Notes: generated by a model not told the origin, from the letters alone. A DNA stretch of 64,000 nucleotides from Amoebophrya sp. A120 (GCA_905178155.1 CAJINV010000022.1:703073-767072); one strand, 5' to 3'. Numbered from the stretch's first letter, positions 45,764 to 57,026 are shown. A program made the numbers and translations.

Positions 45764-48330
45764 GTGATCTTTGCAGAAGCAGAAACACCAGTGTTTCAAC
45801 AGGCGTACTCGGTGCTACAAGTTGGATTTCTCTGCTTGTCATGCATAAGGAAGGAACACGACAGGGAAGTGCAGGTGCGCGAAGCAAAACGTGATAAAAT
45901 TCTGCAGGACAAGGAGAAGGAAATCAACATGATGATACACGACCTGCAACTATCCATTGCAAATGCGTCTGGGTCTGGTACGTGCAAACTTGTCCTGCTG
46001 AGTCCGACTTTGCATAAATAGCAAATGTATACCCGGTTACTGCGACGCAAAGAGCGAAGTTCCCATCGGGAGTAGGCATTAAGAAGATCTTGCCGCGCAA
46101 TCTGTAATGCTTCTGGGTGCATTCCAGACGATTGTTCGTTTTTGTGCTCCGCGACGGGATGCATGACAAACCTGGCATCCTTTCAAGCCCAGATCGATAC
46201 TTGCAATGCATAAAAACAACAGCGCGACACGTTAATGTACGACTCGTCCATCGCACCGACTATGGCGACGCAAACTATTTCAGCTCAAATCTAATATTTC
46301 AAATTTCGTTTCACAAACTCAAGTAGGTATTTCCAAACAATTGCTATTTCAGGCAGTTTCCAAACAATAGCTTATTTCATATAGACGTAGTTAACACTGG
46401 GGTAGCGAACTTTGGAACAGTTTTGAATTGAAATAGTTTGCGTCGCCATACTATCAAATGTAAAAGTGTCTGGGTCTGGAAGATTAAAAACTTGTCATGC
46501 TAAATCTGAATGATGCAAAAATCTGTGTTGCGTGAGTGCCCAAAGCTGTCCGCCTTTGACCAAGTTGAGAGGGAGTTTCTCATGCAGGAAAGGCATGATA
46601 GAGACCTCAAAGAATCTGTCATGCTGGGTCTCGCATTCCACACCTCATGCGTCATGGAAAACCTGCATCACAAATCTTGCATTCTTCCAGACAAAGACAT
46701 TTTTACAGTTGATACCTACCGACAGCCAGAGGCGTACTCGGCTACGTGTACATATCGCGAGGAAAAAAACCCCCTCCCCACATGAAAGGGAGGCTTCTGA
46801 TGCTGGATTTGCGTACACAAATCAGACTTGTCGTGCAGAAGGTGCTGGGCGGCAGAAGTCAGATCGTGTCGAAAGCGCATGACAGACTCACTGTGGCATG
46901 CGCCACATGGATCCCAGTAACCTATACGCAAGACAAACGAGATTTTGGACCACAAATCAGCATCACAAATTTCCACTTTGACATTGGGAGGGGGGATTTA
47001 TTTTCTTCTCGATATTACAACGAGGAAGTTTTCATGCCGGAATCCTCGCCATGGACGCCACATCTCCTTCAGTTTTTCGCACCCTGTTGAAGAACGTGCC
47101 CATCCCTAGACTGTCATGCGGGTTTGCAAAAATGACAGGAACATTTGTGATGCGCATTCCAATGACAGACATGATTTTTCGTCGAGTTTTGGAATTTGTA
47201 ATGCTGTAGACAGGTACTAAAAAGCTGAAGGATTCGGATATGCGGTTGTCCTTCTTCTCGCTAGCAGCACGCAGCATCTTCACAATGCAGAGAAACACTT
47301 GCTAGGCGTGACTCCCAAAAGTTCTTGGTTTGTTCTTGCAACATCTTCGTCCTAAATCTGGGCAGGTGGGGACGTTTTTACATAGGATATTTCGGTTCAC
47401 AACAAAAGGTCGTGCGTCCTGCGTTTCAAAACCTGGACATATCCAAGAAAAAAACTGTGTTAGTGGAGGTGTCTTCGGGTGACAGCATGAGAAATTTATT
47501 GTTCTGCATGACAGAAAAATCTGTCACGCACAGCTAGGAAGTGAAAACACGTATGAAAAGAGGGCATTGTGGATGGCCAGCATGACAAGCGTAACTGTAG
47601 TATGGTGTGCTTTGCATTACAGACTTCAGCTTACACATCTTTTTTCTCGCATAGGACACACAAACGATCCACTATTACGAAGACGAACCGGTAATCGTGA
47701 AGGCGCCTACCTCGTATCCTGAATAAAAACGTCTCTGCCCCATATTCAAGTCGGAAAACCAGCTAGACAAGTCAAGCAGCTTTGGTTGTTTCGCATGACA
47801 AGTTTGTTCGCGTAGTGTACTCCTGTTTAGCTTGCTCAGCAGCAATTTCACAGACCTAGCATGTCATGCTGATTGAAGTATCACAAACTCCAAAACACGA
47901 CAAAAAATGCTTCGCATGGGGCTCCGCATGAGGAACTTTTCTGGCATGCGGATTTGCATGACAACTCTGGGGTGGGGACGTTTTTACTCAGAATAGCGAA
48001 CTGACGGAGCGTATCAGAGAGGAAAAGAAAGAACGAGGATACTTTGTCACCCCTGCTGTGTTATCAAATGCAAAAATGTCTGGGTCTGGAAGATTCCGAG
48101 ACGTGTCATGCAGATTTTCCATGATCCATGTTGTCTGGAATGCAGGGCCTAGCATGACAGATTCTGTGAGATCCCTATCATGCCTATCCTGCATGAGAAA
48201 CTTCCTCTCGACTAGTTCAAAAGTGCGCAACTTTTGGCAATCATGCAACACAGTTTTTTGCTTGATTCAGATTTAGCATGACAAGTAGCATTCTTCCAGA
48301 CCCAGACATTTTTGCATTTGATATGTGTAG
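45764..48330 (+). CDS. Unknown coiled-coil protein, eight introners
   Basis: An open exon from about 45764 to 45945 reads ETPVFQQAYSVLQ then a charged helix (KEHDREVQVREAKRDKILQD). It is followed by exons 46213-46255, 46720-46747, 47015-47074, 47390-47434, 47654-47709, 47996-48056 and 48324-48330. Sequence across them: IHDL(K)QQRDTLMYDSSIAP, GVLGYVYNEEVFMPESSPWT, QKVVRPAFQNLDTQTIHYYE, LTERIREEKKERGYFVTPAV. Every junction keeps frame. The stop TAG is created only after the last introner is removed (48328-48330). The start codon is not certain, and no family was recognised. Confidence 0.65.
45951..46212. mobile_element. Introner, family A
   Basis: Flanks GCAAC/AAAAC (3 of 5). Left TATCCATTGCAAATGCGTCT. 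Coiled-coil gene at 45764. Confidence 0.82.
46261..46450. mobile_element. Introner, singleton with perfect 22-bp TIRs
   Basis: Ends TATGGCGACGCAAACTATTT and its exact mirror. The left TSD CCGAC is intact. The right TSD has been split after its first C by the next element. Confidence 0.9.
46452..46714. mobile_element. Introner, family A, inserted 1 nt beyond another
   Basis: TSD CATAC/CCTAC (one mismatch). It landed in the right border of the element at 46261-46450; CGAC of the older TSD follows at 46720. This gives the order of insertion. Confidence 0.9.
46753..47014. mobile_element. Introner, family B
   Basis: TSD GTACA/TTACA (one mismatch). Confidence 0.88.
47080..47389. mobile_element. 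Introner, family E
   Basis: TSD TTTCG exact. The left end has drifted to CACCCTGTTG. Confidence 0.82.
47440..47653. mobile_element. Introner, family D
   Basis: TSD GGACA exact. Confidence 0.92.
47715..47995. mobile_element. Introner, family E
   Basis: Flanks CCTCG/GCGAA do not match well, TIRs do (AAAAACGTCTCTGCCCC against GGTGGGGACGTTTTT). Interior almost identical to 6282-6559. The host frame is kept. Confidence 0.82.
48062..48323. mobile_element. Introner, family A, placed at a stop codon
   Basis: TSD TGTGT exact. Joining gives GCTGTGTAG, so the host stop codon spans the junction. Confidence 0.93.
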
Positions 48331-48523
48331 GAAGTTGGCAATTTTTCGTGCATACAACTCGTGTGCACAACGAAAAGGGGGCGCCAGAGTGCGCCATGGG
48401 TTCCAGAGTGCGAACGCTGTTGCCCGCATTTCGTGTCATGCAAAAGTTTCAGGAGTCGCGCATCAGTAGCTGGCACGAAACAAACAATATCATGTAAGTG
48501 GCAAACAAACAATTTAGATTTAG

Positions 48524-51500
48524 ATGCGGTATTTTGAAGATTATCCGGCCTCTCTTTTCCGGATGATAAACGAAAAGGAATACATCCAGAATTCGGGCAT
48601 CAACATCACCAAGGAACTGCTGCATGACGTAAACTATCTACGCATTGTAAATATGTCTGGGCCTGGAAGAGTTGCAATTTGTGATGCAGCAAACTCTGGA
48701 ACCTACAAACATGTGTGTTGCATGAGCAGCAAATAAAGCTGCTTTCATTTCTTGCAACGCATAAAAAAAAAGTAACGAGCTTCTATAGTATGTGGAACAG
48801 GCGTCTAGAGGCGTGCACAAAAAATGTAGGGCTTTTGCGAGCGTTAGGTACCATTGGAGTGCTCCTCCAAAAGAACCGTAGCGAACAACTGCATTCTTCC
48901 AGACCCAGACATGTTTGCAGTGTATAGTATCCTACCCTATGAAAAATTCTACCCACCCCAGAGCTGTGACAGATGATCTTGCCCATGCGCAGAAAAAGTG
49001 TCATGCGGTTCTCCACGGAGGGCACCATTTTGTACTGGTGCTCCACGTCATCACTTTGCCATAGTTTGATCAGAGTAGCGAAACTTTATTTGTCATGCGG
49101 CTGCAAGAAGATTGCAAACTTGTGAAGATACCGAAGTGGGTTAGTTTTTCTGCAGGATACGTTCGATAACAGATAAGGGCGAAATCAGCAGAAGTTCTAC
49201 GACCGTTCCTCCAAGCACCATTCCAATGGACGTCGACGAAATGCCGACGTCGGTGCTCGGCACTCCAACGTACGCGAGCGGGGGTGGCAGTTCTCCTGAC
49301 AACATAGGTACTTCTTCGATTTTGCTGCTTTTCGTGTCGTGGTTTCCGTCTATTTAAAGGTTGTCTTAGTAGAATACCTTCGTGTAAAACAGTGCAATTT
49401 ATGAAAGTGAAAAAAGCACCCTCCCCCTTTCGAAAGAGCATCACGAGGAAATTTGTGTTGCGTATTTGTGTAGGCAAAAGCCTCTGTATTGCATACTTGA
49501 GAAGCAAGCAGAGCGAAACGGCGCACTGAGCAGGCCATCTGTGATGCGTTTTAGTCTACAGCAGCAGCGTGTATCATGCAGAAAACCTACACTTTTAGAG
49601 GCCTAAACAGACGTAATGCGCCTCTGCTTTGTTCTTACGAAAAAAGAGCCGATGTGTGACCACAAATCTGCATCACAGATTTCCGCTTTGATATGGGGAG
49701 GGGGGATTTTTCTCTTTGATACAACTGTCAAAATCAGGTGAAACACGACAGCAAGGCGGGTACGCGTTGGAAATAAGTATGTCTACAGGGTCTGGAAACT
49801 TGTGATGCGAGTTAGTGAATATGAAGCTCTCTGTAATGCACCGCCTAGTACAAAGACAGGCTTTTTCATCGCGCTGTGTATGTGTTGCGTGATCTGCATG
49901 AGAAACTGCGTTTTTGCATGACAGTCAAGAGGAACTTTTTGTAGCCACGTAACACAGAGGCCAGAGTCATGCCAGACATCCATGACAAAGCTAAAGATCT
50001 TCCCGACCCAGACATATTTGCATTTGATAACCCTGGCCACATACCAACCGCGGAGGAATTGAAGATTGTCCGCATGCTATGCCGTGCAAAAGTATCGCAC
50101 TCATGCTTGTCTTCGCTTTGTAGCATGCTGGAAGAAACTTTTTCTATACCGGGATAAGCATTACAGATTTCATTTTTCTTTCTGCAGAAACTCAAAAAAA
50201 AAAAATGTAATGCTTTTATAAGGTAGAGCGTGTCTTGCGCTTTTGCACTGCACATGTGCGCCGTCTGATCGACACTATCACGTGCAACTACCTCTGGTTC
50301 TGGAACAGTACTCGTGTTTGCCATGCCAATTTTTTCCTTTGCCCCACGGATTCTGATTCATTGTCGAATGCATTATGGCCGAGGATTACAAACTTGCAAA
50401 AAACCACGGGCTCCGAATGCCATTGCAAATTTGCGAAAACATAGGCGAAGTGGAACTGTGCGCCAAAAAAATGTGCAGCTGCCTTCAATACACATGAAGA
50501 ATCTTCCACCTACAGGGAGCATCGCAAATGCACTTTTCCAGACCCAGACATATTCCCGATGAATACTTAATAGATTTTGGACTTTCAAGATCAATGGGCT
50601 TGGCAAATCCAAGGGGTTCTTCGTCGTGCTCAAGGGCATCCCGGGGCTACACCGTATCGATTACGAAACCAAGGACCGCGAACGGTTGTCCCTCTACGGG
50701 TGCTATCCACTGCAAATATGTCTGGGTCTGGAAGAATGCAAGGCTGTCATGCTTGTTTTGCCTGAGCTTCTACATCTCCTTAACCCTCTGACGCATAAGG
50801 AGAAAAAGAGCCTTAGCTGTCATGCAAAAACGCAACTTGCAATGCAGAAAACGCAACGCGTAGGAACTCAGGAAGGTGTCATGCTTGGCTCCGTAGTGTA
50901 GCGCGCCTACAACCATTGCCAATTGAGACATGTTTGCGTTGCAGAGATGCACGTTTAGAAAGCAATGGAGCAAACAGTTGCACCAGCAGCGGCAGGAACA
51001 GAGGAAACGGAATGCAAAGATCAACAAGAACAACAGCAGCGGAACAATAACTACAAATAGCCCACCAGCTGACGGGTGGGTAGATGGGTGGGATGAAGGC
51101 CAATCCGTAGGATACTGTATGTACAGCAGGTGCAAGCGAAATAGTCCGGTAAGCGAGATGGAACAGCGGGACTTGACGAACCACATCTGCGACAAGAAGT
51201 GGGTTCCGGTCAAGGATTGCGAGTACGAGTATATGGACTCGCTCTACTTATTACAGTGAAAAATGCCCCCCACCCCCGAAGTTGTAATAATTTGTGATGC
51301 GAAGTTTCCAAATGAACGGCCTTTGTCATGCATGAAAGGAGTGTGATTCTTTGTGATGCAGAGTCTAGGCGTATATAGCATTGATTGCATGACGCTCTTG
51401 CTGGGATCTTTTGCAATACAAATTTTCGCTATTCACGATTGGAATAAATCTGTGATGCTGATAGATGCAAGAGGGGGAGTGTATCACTCTGATAGGTTTG

Positions 51501-54500
51501 CAATACAAATGCCCCCAAGTTCGGGGGTGGGGGCATTTTTCATTGTAGTACCCCTATCTCGTGCAGCAGCCGGACCCGAAGTATGACTTCGTCACTAAGC
51601 GCTGAGAAATCGTACTCCCCCCCCATAGTGTATACAAGCCAAGCATCTCGCAAGGCCACGCATGAGGAATCAATCTAGCTGAAAGTCCCATGGCACCACT
51701 TCGATTTCAGCATTACAAATTTGATAGAGTTTCGACAAGCCATATACAAAATGCGTGTGATGAAAAGCCGACTGAGAAACCTCATGCACATGGCAGATTT
51801 GCATGACAAACCTGGAGTGGGTACGTTTTTACAAATGATAAGCGTATCCGTCAACTGTCCTCTCGAAGAAAATATCAAATGTAAAAATGTCTGGGTCTGG
51901 AAGAATACAAGATTTGCGATGCAGGTTTTCCATGATCCTTGAGGTCTGGAATGCGAAACCCAGCATGACAGATTCATGGAGGTCTCTATCATGCCTTTCC
52001 TGCATGAGAAACTCCCTCTCAACTTGGTCAAAAGCAGACAGCTTTTGGCACCCACGCAACACAGATTTTTGCATCATTCAGACCAGCCATGCCCCGGCTC
52101 ACGCCGGGTGGAGCGGCTGTTGTGGTGGGGCAGGACGATTTGCGGATCGGGCCACAGTGCCAAAGCTTTGCGCCCGGCGTGATAGGTCGAAGGAAGTACT
52201 GGCGCCGGTTTGCGCCATTTCAACCCGCTAGGCCTCCTGCGCGCTTCCCGCGCATTGTTCAGGCGCTATGCGCAGGCAGCAGTTGCAGCGAAGCTTGGGG
52301 GCGAAGCGAAGCCGCCTCGGCGTAGGTGCCTGTCGAGGCAGAACGGGGGCCGCGATGCCCTTTTGTGATCACACGCGAGAGGGTGGCCAGAGAGGGTGGC
52401 GCGACAGGGTGGCGCGAGAGGGTGCGTGAGAGGTTGGCGCGAGAGGGCGCGAGCCTACGTGACGAAAAAGGCCCAAAAAATCGACCCTGTGCCGGGCGGA
52501 TTCGGGTTTTCTTAACCGCCTCGCAGACCCTCTTTTTCACCTCTGCCGAGGGGCGCGCCTAATAGTCCGGCTATACTCGCCGGTAGAGGTCTACAGAGGT
52601 GGCCGAGAGGTGGCCCAGAGGGTGCGCGAGAGGTTCGCCCTTATTCGCGCAACCTCTCGGCACCTCTGTCCCCCTCTCGCTTACCCTCTCCCGACCCTCT
52701 CGGCCACCTCCGTCCCCCTTAGGCGCGGTTGTAGGGCGACCGGTTCGGCTGGCTATACTCGCGCCACCTCTCGGCCACCCTCCCGAATGACCTCCCGCGC
52801 CACCTCTCCACCTCTGCGGACCTCTTTTTGATCTCTTTTCACCTCTTTTTGACCTCTCGGCCACCTCTCTTCTATCCTCTGTAGACCTCTTTTTTCGCAT
52901 GAATATAATAGATAGTATTTTGACATGACAAGTTCTAATCTTCCAGACCCAGACATTTTTACATTCGATAGAAAAACGATACGGACAAATTTCGCGAGCG
53001 GAATACGACGCGGCGAAAAAACACGACGGAAACGGTGCGGCGAGTCTCGACGAGTGGTTCGTGTGCGATCATCTGTGCCCTTTATCGTAGAAAAAAGAAC
53101 ACCACTCCAGTACCCAGTGACAGGACCATGATTTGCCATGCTATAGTTAGGGATCACAAGAAAAAAGAGAACATGTCGTCTGCCCAGCAGCAGACATTCT
53201 ACGCTTTCCATGGCAACAAAATGTCTTGGCATTGCCGAGTTTTTTGACGACACACTTGTAGCGAAACGAAAGGCAGTTGCAGGCCTTTTCTTCTGTGATT
53301 GGGTCTACTTTTTTCTGCGATACCGTGGAAGCGACTCGAAGGCGCACGTGTGGCGGAAGTACACCGGCTCGTCTCCACCAGTTGACGGACCTTATCCTGC
53401 TGAAAAGTACAATCACACCCAAAGAAAAAAGTTTCTGTTGCCAGTATTTTCAGTTCGCTCAAAAGCAACGCTGTATTTCGGTTGACAGATACTTAGGAGA
53501 AAACAAACTCCGAAAAAGTTTGTCTTGCACGATATGCAATGCACAGGTTTAGTAGTGGTGAACATAACTGCAACCAAAGCTAATCCTTGTATTTGTGTAT
53601 GAGCGGTGTGCAGCTTTTCGCTGTGATGAACCAGCTTGGCTTTACAACTACATCTGGGACAACGACGGCTACCTTGTCCAGCCACAGAACATGCCTGGAG
53701 CAGCACCGCAGACCCTTATCAGAAGGAAAAATCCCGCCTCCCCATATCGAAAAGAAAATTTGTGATGCTGCTTTGTGACCACGAATCAGCTTTGTCTTGC
53801 GTACAAGGCGATCGGCGGCCATGTGGCGCATTATGCAGCGAGTCTGTCATGCGGTTTCGCCTATGTCAGACTTGTTTCGCATGCTCAGCTGCTAGCCGGA
53901 TGTGTACCCGGGGGGGCTTAGAATATGCTGACAAGCTCTTGCCGCAATACAGAGCTCATTGGTGTACACAAATCCAGCATCAACGCAAATTGTCTTCCAA
54001 ATATGGGGTGGGGGCTTTTTTCACTTGGATAACGCTGCAGCAAATTTTTCGGCATCCGGAAAACCCCGAGACCGAGAGCCTGTTCTTCCTGGGAATAAAT
54101 AACAAGAGGTTCGAGAAAGTTGCCCCAATGTCGACGGAACAGAAATACTATATCGACGCGATGGCGCGGGATTATCCGGCGGCTGATTTCTACTGGATTA
54201 TGCATTGCAATATGTCTGGGTCTGGGAACTTGCAATGCTGGGATGTGAATACGATTGGTGAGCTCTTTGTAATGCACACGCACAGCCAAGTATGACGAGA
54301 AATATAATTGGGCTTTCCGCACGACAAACTGCGTTTTTGCATGACAGGCGCCAGGATCTCTTCTTGGACACGCATCACTAACTCTGCAGTCAGGGCAGAC
54401 AAGCATGACAAACGTTGCCGGTTTCCAGACCCAGACACATGTGCCCTGGATATGTCTGGTAGTGGGTCATGGAGGGTTTGGGGACTCGTTTCTGGTGGCT

Positions 54501-55401
54501 TTCGCCCGGAATTATCAAACTGAAAAGTACAGCACCGCCAGTTTTCATCTTTGCCGCAGTTTGTATACACCACTAGAGCAGAAGTCCGCTTCGATGCGGC
54601 ATCCATCGTCACAAATTTTTGCGCCAGTTTTTTTCCCCATCTGCAGTTGCAGAGCTCATTTTGCGTTTCGCGACAGCAAAAACGCATTTTCTGCATGCCC
54701 ACCGCGGAATGCGGCCCAGGTGTTTACTTTTCTGCTTGATATCGATGCGCCGACGACGGAGTGCGCGACCGCGATCGCACCGATAAAAGGCGGGTCTGTT
54801 GAGTATAAGAACTTTGATGTTTTGTTCTTATTCTACCCATGTCAAGCACTGAAAAAGCAAAATTACGTGTTCGCACTTCATTGCAGGTTTTGTTGCCGCG
54901 ATCTATTTTTTTTATTTCTCTGATCATGAATACATCACTACAGGTACCAGCGAGAATTTGAAGACCTGGCCCGCAAAGGATACCGTACGTGCAAAATGTC
55001 TTCGCTTATGCAAGACAAATGTGTCTGGGTCTAGAAGACTGCAACGTGTCATGCTGATGCTATGTTGCATGCACGGCCGCAAGCGCTATTCACTCTCTGC
55101 CGCGCAAAGGGCGAGTTTTTCACGTGGAATAGGTATCAAAGAGCTGTTGCACAAATCGAGAATGTGATGCAGCTTCCGGTTGCATTTCGTCTAGATCATT
55201 TTACATTTGTGTGTTGCACCAGGTGCATGACAAATCTAAGCAACCTCCCAAATCCAGACACATTTGCAGGGCATATCGGAAGATCTGGATATGGTGAAAA
55301 ACCTTATCGATAACAAGGTTTGGTTTCCGATCCCGGACGCCAAGTATCAACGTGGAAGGTTCTCCCAGTCTTACAATTTCGAAGTGCGTGCCTTGCCATG
55401 A
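48524..55401 (+). CDS. Large unknown multi-exon gene (possibly two)
   Basis: ATG 48524 (MRYFEDYPASLFRMINEKEY). Main exons: 48524-48633, 48927-48937, 49160-49307, 49370-49394, 49722-49768, 50030-50072, 50255-50270, 50566-50698, 50946-51243, 51551-51597, 51841-51867, 52971-53077, 53323-53387, 53629-53711, 54032-54193, 54453-54507, 54742-54793, 54944-55001, 55276-55401 (TGA 55399). Canonical introns: 49308-49369 and 54794-54943. Readable parts include GPTYASGGGS-type Ser/Gly linker, a Gln/Arg helix at 50960, an EF-hand-like AEYDAAKKHDGNGAASLDEW and FEDLARKGYRTCKM near the end. The frame fails to carry cleanly through the elements at 48938 and 51603. A split into two genes near 51590 is possible. 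No family recognised. Confidence 0.5.
48639..48926. mobile_element. Introner, family A
   Basis: TSD CTATC/GTATC (one mismatch). Left end drifted to TACGCATTG. Gene at 48524. Confidence 0.85.
48938..49159. mobile_element. Introner, family E
   Basis: Flanks TACCC/CGTTC. The host frame is off by one under the 5-bp rule and fits a 4-bp duplication instead. Confidence 0.7.
49400..49721. mobile_element. Introner, family B
   Basis: TSD CAATT/CAACT (one mismatch). Confidence 0.88.
49774..50029. mobile_element. Introner, family A, drifted left end
   Basis: Left end TAAGTATGTCTACAGGGTCT lacks most of the TIR; the right end is intact. Flanks GGAAA/ACCCT differ, frame kept. Confidence 0.75.
50078..50254. 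mobile_element. Introner, family C
   Basis: Flanks CATGC/TGTGC (3 of 5). Right end GCACTGCACA is drifted. Confidence 0.8.
50276..50565. mobile_element. Introner, family A, drifted
   Basis: Flanks GACAC/CTTAA do not match. Keeping the right flank gives I-L-N-R-F-W-T-F-K in frame. Confidence 0.75.
50704..50945. mobile_element. Introner, family A
   Basis: TSD GGTGC/GATGC (one mismatch). The right end is worn (GTTGCAGA). Confidence 0.8.
51249..51550. mobile_element. Introner, family B
   Basis: Strong TIRs (AGTGAAAAATGCCCCCCACC). Flanks CTACT/CCCCT. Frame kept: D-S-L-P-Y-L-V-Q-Q-P. Confidence 0.82.
51603..51840. mobile_element. Introner, family E, worn left end
   Basis: TSD AGCGC/AGCGT (one mismatch). 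The left end begins TGAGAAATCG, so reading into it hits TGA at once. The downstream frame choice is ambiguous here. Confidence 0.75.
51873..52970. mobile_element. Introner, family A, enlarged to 1.1 kb by an insert
   Basis: TSD GAAAA exact. Left part to 52082 and right part from 52915 together match the intact copy at 4646-4911 almost base for base; the insert lies between. Confidence 0.93.
52083..52914. mobile_element. GC-rich foldback insert inside an introner
   Basis: About 832 bp absent from the sister introner at 4646-4911. The first half carries G-rich GAGAGGGTGGCGCGAGAGG units (52376-52640) and the second half their C-rich complement (CCACCTCTCGGCCACCTC, 52650-52890), so the whole can fold back. 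No transposase; TSD unclear. Confidence 0.85.
53083..53322. mobile_element. Introner, singleton (TATCGTAGAAAAAAG ends)
   Basis: Flanks CCCTT/CCGTG (3 of 5). Keeping the left copy would create TGA; keeping the right copy keeps the frame of the EF-hand-like exon open. Confidence 0.8.
53393..53628. mobile_element. Introner, family G
   Basis: Left TATCCTGCTGAAAAGTAC; right end GCAGCTTTTCGCTGTGATG. Flanks GACCT/AACCA. Confidence 0.65.
53717..54031. mobile_element. Introner, family B
   Basis: TSD ACCCT/ACGCT (one mismatch). Confidence 0.88.
54199..54452. mobile_element. Introner, family A
   Basis: Flanks TGGAT/TGTCT (2 of 5). Frame kept: Y-C-L-V-V-G-H-G-G-F-G. Confidence 0.8.
54513..54741. mobile_element. 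Introner, family G
   Basis: Left TATCAAACTGAAAAGTACAG, right TACTTTTCTGCTTGATA. Flanks GGAAT/TCGAT. The element itself is open in the host frame. Confidence 0.8.
55007..55275. mobile_element. Introner, family A
   Basis: Flanks TCGCT/TCGGA (3 of 5). Frame kept: M-S-S-E-D-L-D-M-V-K. Confidence 0.82.
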
Positions 55402-55571
55402 ACGAACGCGGCGTGGAATAAAAAAATAAAGTGTTTTCACACGACAACCACAAAAGCTATTTCGAAGTAAGACCCAGGGATACTTTCCACGATGATACAA
55501 AATTGCAAGCCGCTGGGAGAAAGACCCGAAGCGTTTTTTTCACGGTGTCGGGAGGTGATAGCGAAAAATAG

Positions 55572-55884
55572 TATCATGTGAAAAAAAAGCTGCTTCAACA
55601 TCATGCGCAATCGTAGAATTTTGCACGGCGTTTTGTCCTTAGCGACAAGGACAACCCACAACAGCATCGCTTTGATGCAACAAAGAGCCGGCTTTTTCAT
55701 TAGTGGAAGAAGGATTGAAATTCTACTTTCTTGCAGCCATTCCACGAAACAAACAAGCTCCATGTTTGTTCAAGCATCTGCATTTGAGAAACGGAAAGAC
55801 GTATCTGCCAACGGTAAACCAGTTTGTTGCACCAATGCACCCCGCATTTTCATCGTGAAGCAGATGGTTTTTTTCACTTTGATA
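55572..55884. mobile_element. Introner-like, singleton
   Basis: Left TATCATGTGAAAAAAAAGC, right TTTTTTTCACTTTGATA. Flanks AATAG/AACCC. Probably in the leader of the small gene at 55893. Confidence 0.65.
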
Positions 55885-55892
55885 AACCCCAA

Positions 55893-56789
55893 ATGATCTT
55901 TCGGATGATTATGGGACTATCCCACAGAAAAGTACACTCAGGCATTATTTGGAAAAATTTGTCGGCAGCCTTTAGCTTGACCTGACAAATCATCCCCTTC
56001 CCATCAAAAAAGAGATGACGTGACGTTTCGATCACCGAAAACAGAGAAAGCGCATGACAAGTTTGTAGATATGCGAATTCGAATATCGAAAGCCTGTACT
56101 TTTCGGTGTGATACGTGTTGCCCACCCCCAACGGCCTCACAGCAACCGTCTGCGAAAAACTTATCAAATAGAAGTGCCCATCTACTTCTGAATACAACAA
56201 GGCATTTTCTGTTTTGTGGCTTTACCATAGTCACAAAACTTCAGCAATTTTGCGTCATGTGAAAGCATACGCTCTTTGTACTGCGGATAAGCACTTACGA
56301 AAGATATCTGACAAATCTGTCGCGCCTTTCGGCCAAAAAGCGCTGCTCCCTTGTGACACTAAGCACAACTTGAACTTCTGCAGCGAGAGATTTTGACCAA
56401 TTGCATGAAATAGATGTGCCTTTCTCTTTGATACTGGAGTTTTTTTGTCCGAGGGGGGGCGACAGGTGGAGGTACGAGAAGGATCTCCAAACTATGCATT
56501 GCAAATATGTCTGGATCTGGAAAGGATGGGATTTGTCATACTAATTTTTTCATGCTAGTACAAGAAATACAAAAGCCTGTATTGCATGAGCATCAAATAG
56601 CGCAAACCCGAAGGGGGTATTTGTCATGCAGGATAGAATGAGCAAGCCTTGGCGAGCGGCGTGAAGACGCTAGAGCACGCATTACGGGCAACGCGGTTCA
56701 TGTACAATTACGCATGACAAACTTCCCCAATATTCCAGATCCAGACCTATTTGCTATGGATACCAACTACAGTGAAGCACCCACAGTAG
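55893..56789 (+). CDS. Small unknown protein, three introners
   Basis: ATG 55893 (MIFRMIIVLPTPNGLTATVC), exons 55893-55912, 56114-56156, 56434-56487 and 56763-56789 (TAG 56787). About 47 residues: a hydrophobic start, then ELEFFCPRGGDRWRYEKDL. Each junction keeps frame by the one-TSD rule. It may be the end of a longer gene. Function unknown. Confidence 0.45.
55918..56113. mobile_element. Introner, family G
   Basis: Left TATCCCACAGAAAAGTACAC, right CTGTACTTTTCGGTGTGATA. Flanks GGGAC/CGTGT. Confidence 0.8.
56162..56433. mobile_element. Introner, singleton
   Basis: Left TATCAAATAGAAGTGCCCAT, right GATGTGCCTTTCTCTTTGATA trimmed of one base. Flanks AAACT/CTGGA. Confidence 0.72.
56493..56762. 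mobile_element. Introner, family A
   Basis: TSD CAAAC/CCAAC (one mismatch). Confidence 0.85.
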
Positions 56790-57026
56790 AGGCGGATCGA
56801 TCGTAACCTTCACATCAGTACCAACAGGAAAATAATACACACAGTAATTGTAGCAACAAATCTTCAACATCAACATCTTCCCTTTCAACCATCGAATCTA
56901 CTTCATTTCAAGCGTCTTCTGTGCCAACATGACGAGTTGCGGAATAAGTGAACGAAAAGTAAACTTTGTAATGCCCATCATCATCCGTTCGCGGTTCCGG
57001 GTTCCGGAGAAGCAGTAAGCCGCAAC

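Noticed and set aside
54405-54923. 172-codon single exon
   Set aside because: It contains a complete family G element with TIRs at 54513-54741 and a GT-AG intron from 54794; openness there is chance.
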